This document shows, in pieces, positions 59,501 through 62,290 of a stretch of 62,290 nt of DNA. Source of the stretch: Burkholderiales bacterium PBB2 (GTDB lineage: Bacteria; Pseudomonadota; Gammaproteobacteria; Burkholderiales; Burkholderiaceae_C); NCBI GenBank assembly GCA_002255955.1, contig NKIM01000030.1:1-62290 (forward strand), in the 5' to 3' direction. The notes under the pieces are model-generated. The model was not told the DNA's origin and ran no database searches. It saw nothing but the letters and a program-made list of their open reading frames with translations. The position numbers were made by a program, and so were the translations under genes. The first letter of the stretch is position 1, and every line of letters starts with the position of its first letter.

Positions 59501-62290
59501 GACCAGCTGGCAGAGCCTGACCCTGGACGCTCCGCTGCTGCGCGCCCCGCAGAACGGGACCGGCAGCGCCCTGGCTCAGCACATCGTGCTGACGCAAAGC
59601 AGCGGTCAGACCGTCAAACCCGCTCTTGAGGGCGCGGCGCTCCCGGCAGGCAGCCTGCTGCTGAGTGCCACCAAGACCCTGACGCGCGAAGCCGGCAGCC
59701 AGCGCATCGACGCCATCAAGACCGACTGGGAGGCCGGCCAGGCCCTGCTGGTGCAGGGCGGCAGCGAAGCCTTCTTCAGCGGCGCCCTGAACGCCACGGC
59801 CCCGCTGCTGGGCCAAAGCGGCAATGCCCGCAGCAGCTGGCAGGTGCGCGACGGCTTTGTCTTCAGCAAGCCATCGGACAGCAAGGTCAATGAAGCGGCC
59901 CTGGCCCTGCTGGAACCGGGAGGTCAGCTCAGCATTGCCGCCCAGACGATTGCACAAGCCAGCCGCATCGAGATGCGCGGCGCTCAGCTGAACCTGGCGG
60001 CCCGCGACGGCCTGGAGTTCAAGAGTGGCTCGGACACCCTCGTGGCGGGCCGAACCCTGAACCTGCACGGCAGCGCGGTGGACTTGCCCGGCGGCAAACT
60101 GGTGGCCAGCAGCGGCCAGAAGAACCTGGTGCTGGAGGCGGGCGCCACATTGAATGTCTCGGGTGCAGGCCTCAGCGATGCGGGCACGCTGCAGCTGAGC
60201 GCGCCCCTGGGCAAGGTGATCCTGGCGGGCAAGCTGAGCGGAGAGTCCAAAGCCAGCGCCCGAGGCGGCCAGCTCGAGATCGACAGCGGCCAGCCGGTGA
60301 AGCTGGAGGATCTGGCCAAGGGCTTGGGCGCCAACAACTTCAGTGGCAGCCTCAGCCTGCGCAATCGCAGCGGCGATCAGCAGCTGGCATCTGGCGTGCT
60401 GCTGGCGGCGGATGAGATCCGTCTCGTCAGCGACGCGGGGGGCCTGGACATTGCCGGCAGCTTGCGCGCCAGCAACAGCGCCGCGCAAGGCAAGGGCGGC
60501 CAGATCGTTCTGGCGGCCGGCCAGAACTTGAACATTGCCGCAGGCGCCCAGCTGCAGGTGCAGGCGCCACTTGGCCAGGGCGGCCGCATCGAGCTGCACA
60601 GCAGCCAGGGCCAGATCGAGGTTCAGGCTGGCTCGATGCTGGATCTGGGCGGCAGCGATCGCGTGCACGGCGGCCAGTTGCTGCTGCGCGCGGGCCGCGA
60701 GGACACGGGCAATGAGAAAGCGCCCGAAGGTCGTGACGTGAAGATCGGCGCGCTCGCCGGCCGCATCGAGGGCGTCTACAGCGTCGACGTCGAGGCGGTC
60801 AAGGTTTACCGCCAGGCCGACACCATCGGCCTGGGCAGCGCCATGCAGCCGGCGCCCACGCCGGGCAATCCGCCCCGCCCCTCCCCCACACCAGCGCCCA
60901 CACCGGTCCCCGAAGAGCCCGAGGCCGAAGCCGAAGGCCTGAGCAGGAACCCGGGCCGGATTTCGCAGGCCGCGGGCCTGCCGCCCGCACCGCTGGCGCT
61001 CAACCTGACCCGCGCCGACGAGGGCAGCACACCCTCGACCGGCAATGGCAATGGCAGCACCCAGGGTCAACTGCCCCCCCGGCCGCCGCTCAAGCCGGGC
61101 GACCCGGTGATCCCGGCGCCACCACCGCCGCCGCCACCACCTCCGCCGCCGCCGCCAACGCCAGTTCCCCCAGGTCCGGTCCCGGCCCCTGTGCCGCCTG
61201 CCCCCATCCCGGGCAAGTTCGGCACCGCCCTGGTCGATGCCGAGAGCCGCGACTATCTGGAAGCCCATGCCGAGGCCGTGACACGCCGCCTGACGGCGCT
61301 GCAGCCCGAGCTGCAGCAACGCCTGCGCGTGCGCGCCGGAGCCGAGCTGCAATCGACCGGCGATATGCGCCTGAGCGTGGACTGGAACCTGCCCCTGCTG
61401 GTGGCAGCCGATCGCGCCGCCATGCCGCATGCGGCCGAAACCTCGATCACCCTGCGCGCCGCCGGCAATGTCTACCTGGAACGTGGCCTGAGCGCCGGTT
61501 TCCAGTCGCCCACCAACCAGTCCAGCACGCCGCTGGACCAATGGCTGGCAGTCAGCGGCATGGCCGGTGACCTGCGCGTCGTGGCCGGTGCCGATCTGAG
61601 CTCGGCCGATGTGATGGCCGCGCGCACGCCCACCGCAGGCGCCACCGGCAATGGCCTCGCCCCGGAGGAGATCAAGCTGCAGATTGGCCGCGCGAGCACG
61701 GGCGGCGAACCGCCCAGCGTGCCGCTGCGCAGCACCACCGGCTCGCTGCAGCTGGCCTCCTCGGGGGATGTGGTCCTGCTCAACGCCGGCGCCAAGGTCT
61801 ACACCACCGGCCGGCCGGTGCTTAGCCGCCAGCCCGAAGATCTGAACCTGCCGCCCAGCCCGCCGGCACCGAACCCCGCGCCGGCTCCCACGCCGAGTCC
61901 GGCGCCCACACCAGCGCCGGCGCCGACACCTTCCCCGGCGCCTGTGCCTGCGCCTGCCCCGAGCCCCGCTCCCACGCCAGCCCCGTCACCGGCACCCACG
62001 CCTGCGCCAGACCCGGATCCCGCGCCGACACCTTCACCGTCGCCCTCGCCCTCGCCCTCGCCCTCGCCTGCCCCGAGCCCTATCCCCAGCCAGCCCAGCG
62101 TCGGCAATGGCAGCAGCACCACGGACGGACGCCTGCCCCCGGCGCCGCCGCTGCCGCCGCGCCCGCCAGAGCCCTCGCAGGGCAATGGCAACGCCAGCAC
62201 GGGCGGCACTTTGCCTCCGCCGCCGCCCATTCAGCCCAGCCCCGTGCCGAGCCCGAGCCCCACCCCCACCCCCACACCCGCTCCCTCCCC
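53562..62290 (+). CDS. Giant filamentous-haemagglutinin-like TPS exoprotein (TpsA), 3' end outside window
   Basis: An open frame from ATG 53562 to the window edge, at least 2,909 residues, stop codon not reached. Residues 1-68 hold an extended signal peptide (HPLVAALATVMPWQAQAQ). The TPS domain follows with IYDWLSFDIG, NPSQIFGSL and LYNRNGILFGSG, where NRNGI replaces the usual NPNGI. A very long Gly/Ala/Ser/Leu beta-helix makes up most of the protein. From about residue 2,420 on, Pro/Ala-rich linkers alternate with short folded segments. The motif GNG..ST.G.LPPxPP occurs three times (61043-61090, 62100-62160, 62178-62231). It is secreted by the adjacent TpsB. Function is probably adhesion or contact; the effector end is not in the window. 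Confidence 0.9.
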   Translation, partial: MSRRPASSPASPHTSSQASRLTPPPLPQAGTLSHAAPPVPHWGHALLHPLVAALATVMPWQAQAQTQAAPKVNALPQPAPGWRVFGSGQSSLPQAVPNARGGADMLIKQDSQRAIYDWLSFDIGAQSSVTFDMAQRNASALNRIGGANPSQIFGSLKATNGGEILLYNRNGILFGSGARIDVGSLIATSLKPRDEDYKNGFANNILGGDPAFRYDAAAEGGRTGAALFADSYVRVAPGAELRSAEGGRIFLFAKKVENAGTISAPGGQVVLGAGAEVYLGLPSTSKERLSQTLYASESNPDVPALRGLLVEVGQADLGKDSGDGTVTNAGRAAGAAAANAQPGVIETPRGNTTLVGMAVNQLGRVSATTSVAQNGSIFLLAQGNAAGASTNTTPSDAQYKRARTGGSLILGGDSRTEIKPDNTGADGKPLSSDDNAGFTASRLNLAGAAISLQPGAQVVAPGAQAFVRASLTPNYDGSPGGEHVFKPEGGSLSIGAGAVIDLAGTTDTQVGVDRYFVTTELLGSNDLRDAPLQKDGLLFRNKVTLDIRASSDILGDLASYRLGLQRTASERLAKGGSLSILSGGTVDVAAGARLDVSGGQVQVGEAKVRPSLLTAADGQVYTLNNAPKDVVFEGISSAFVNRSAWKRNGARVGFGLQGSERLEAGYVEGRSGGSLQIVAPQLSLQGELRGQVAQGRRQLNGQDARADLARLSLGAARHGRDFAADAYAGAVLERLVLGRKAGEAGANFSLAQIEAGGFGRVQISSVQSLELPSEARLSLPALGQLELNSEKGSVILGSDLRLPGGSLLARSLDGGEVQLGAGVRLDASGSWTNAMLDGVGSGAGTAGGSVMLASQRAVKTGAGAVIDVSGGAWVDAGGTVRSGAAGSISLGQDSNADDAKKALNTVRLQLDASTELRAYSAQRGGALNLTTQTIQIGTNADNAAAADLRLGTEFFSQGGFASFWLDGHATLDVAAGSRIAPIAQSWAPLATARLAPSGSVVATQMQAASASNALPQVVNLSLNANAPILGSLKVGEGAAIELRPTVSFSLNAAAHLQFDGRVQAPGGTVAMRVAASDDSTAQYLWLGANSVIDVAGTRLLTPSNDGLLRGQLLAGGTVNLNASGSFASSLVWSQGSRIHIGGAQGELDVSLRESGGTRTQRQTVASGGGSLNLSGSGALILEGDLRAQGGDAAQAGGRASINLTAGRSSSGSLPPLRELSLSVQRGEASGGMQAALLPKPADLGGNSAASIAASNARISAAQLQAAGLADLSLGAQDGLRIENGVSLNLARQLQLDSPSLRMDANARAELAATELIWANFANKDRPTQSNGTPAPLLQPSAGSGALSLSASQNLVLSDRLVTQGLGSLALNAGQDLRLQSRSTEASATGDRVAGALLSPADLSLRAAQIYPATDTPFTVDVGSHRVSIARSSNTPADQPASAGGQLFIKAREIEQGGVVRAPFGRIELQASERLSLKADSETSVSGAGQQLVFGKADANGWSQTANPNLLLSQPLAKQLLLQAPALNLEEKALLDLSGGGQLSGWQFVPGPGGSSDVFTGSDGAFALLPSRQLQALWDPSLAAVTPALGRQLEIGDGAAVPAGRYTLLPARYAMLAGAYLVRPLSGTPLNLGAVIPQADGSQWIGARLRDAGTAFQSTLPSGWLLLSAEQARKRSEIRLRDIDGHFAEKASKAGEALPAGNRDAAALVLNAQQLQMQASLLSAVGSMKPEGAKEATPGRGAQVFIASERIQIGGTADTGLPSTTLRLDTKTLEGIQAEQLVIGAVPLGNSSDSLQAVARELTVKAGSSLSSRDLLLSASETLRLEDGIHLKAEASATTTSLSAGSDWKLKGGGAAVRVSAQADAGLQRQDLPKADDKAPPVPVAKLDLGAQIQLEAAAGRGSISLDSSGDSRVGAGLTLAGQALDLGARQVLIGAANAPSGSLSLDADLLQQLSAQKSISSLTLRSYSSIDWSAGASLGQTSWQSLTLDAPLLRAPQNGTGSALAQHIVLTQSSGQTVKPALEGAALPAGSLLLSATKTLTREAGSQRIDAIKTDWEAGQALLVQGGSEAFFSGALNATAPLLGQSGNARSSWQVRDGFVFSKPSDSKVNEAALALLEPGGQLSIAAQTIAQASRIEMRGAQLNLAARDGLEFKSGSDTLVAGRTLNLHGSAVDLPGGKLVASSGQKNLVLEAGATLNVSGAGLSDAGTLQLSAPLGKVILAGKLSGESKASARGGQLEIDSGQPVKLEDLAKGLGANNFSGSLSLRNRSGDQQLASGVLLAADEIRLVSDAGGLDIAGSLRASNSAAQGKGGQIVLAAGQNLNIAAGAQLQVQAPLGQGGRIELHSSQGQIEVQAGSMLDLGGSDRVHGGQLLLRAGREDTGNEKAPEGRDVKIGALAGRIEGVYSVDVEAVKVYRQADTIGLGSAMQPAPTPGNPPRPSPTPAPTPVPEEPEAEAEGLSRNPGRISQAAGLPPAPLALNLTRADEGSTPSTGNGNGSTQGQLPPRPPLKPGDPVIPAPPPPPPPPPPPPPTPVPPGPVPAPVPPAPIPGKFGTALVDAESRDYLEAHAEAVTRRLTALQPELQQRLRVRAGAELQSTGDMRLSVDWNLPLLVAADRAAMPHAAETSITLRAAGNVYLERGLSAGFQSPTNQSSTPLDQWLAVSGMAGDLRVVAGADLSSADVMAARTPTAGATGNGLAPEEIKLQIGRASTGGEPPSVPLRSTTGSLQLASSGDVVLLNAGAKVYTTGRPVLSRQPEDLNLPPSPPAPNPAPAPTPSPAPTPAPAPTPSPAPVPAPAPSPAPTPAPSPAPTPAPDPDPAPTPSPSPSPSPSPSPAPSPIPSQPSVGNGSSTTDGRLPPAPPLPPRPPEPSQGNGNASTGGTLPPPPPIQPSPVPSPSPTPTPTPAPS
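61043..62231 (+). repeat. Repeated GNG-ST-LPPxPP motif and proline-rich linkers
   Basis: Three copies of a Gly-Asn-Gly motif followed by Ser-Thr and LPPxPP lie at about 61043-61090, 62100-62160 and 62178-62231. Poly-proline (61111-61160) and PAPTPSPAP tracts (61857-62090) lie between them. They look like flexible spacers between C-terminal domains of the exoprotein. Confidence 0.75.

Noticed and set aside
53490-62230. Several minus-strand open frames of 180-860 codons at the right end
   Set aside because: They are Gln/Ala/Gly-rich antisense shadows of the tpsA beta-helix frame.

Overview
The window reads as a high-GC chromosomal segment from a betaproteobacterium, most likely Burkholderiales of the Roseateles/Paucibacter/Rubrivivax type. 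The basis is strong G/C bias at third codon positions, several secreted proteins with betaproteobacterial PEP-CTERM tails, and the kind of type VI secretion locus seen in that group. No rRNA, tRNA, CRISPR array or transposase was recognised. Taxonomy is an inference from style, not from a marker gene.

Layout. (1) 1-5670, minus strand: a two-partner secretion (TPS) pair, with the transporter tpsB first and then a filamentous-haemagglutinin-like exoprotein that runs off the left edge. (2) 6031-9658, plus strand: an OmpA-like protein, a TPR-methyltransferase fusion, and an unusual protein that joins a TssB-like part to a C-terminally shortened TssC-like part. (3) 9702-14148, minus strand: an accessory patch with a class 3 lipase, a small exported DUF6795-like protein, an unknown membrane protein of lower GC, a frameshifted TPR remnant and a calpain-like cysteine peptidase. 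These are candidate T6SS cargo or immunity genes. (4) 13222-43787: the T6SS. One minus-strand run is ppkA-tssA-tssB-tssC-hcp-tagJ-tssE-tssF-tssG-tssH-calpain. A second is vgrG-two unknowns-fha-pppA-PAAR-like-tssK-tssL-tssM-tagF. A single plus-strand gene for a membrane-anchored HExxH protein sits between them. (5) 44050-47009, minus strand: an exported subtilase followed by a JmjC/cupin-8 protein. (6) 47494-51435, plus strand: two PEP-CTERM proteins flanking a secreted protein of unclear function. (7) 51803-62290, plus strand: a second TPS pair whose exoprotein exceeds 2,900 residues and runs off the right edge.

How it works together. The T6SS genes supply the sheath (TssB/C), tube (Hcp), spike (VgrG and a PAAR-like tip), baseplate (TssE/F/G/K), membrane complex (TssL/M), recycling ATPase (ClpV) and a threonine-phosphorylation switch (PpkA, PppA, Fha, TagF). 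PpkA and TssL carry the same [DE]RT[VI]I[KR]P motif near their N-termini, which suggests phospho-threonine docking on the Fha FHA domain. No TssJ lipoprotein was found in the window. With two TPS exoproteins on the flanks, the region looks devoted to contact with other cells or surfaces.

The least ordinary items are the TssB-TssC-like fusion lacking the C-terminal sheath domain, the calpain-like peptidase ending the tss operon, the HExxH membrane protein inside the locus, and the lower-GC lipase island.
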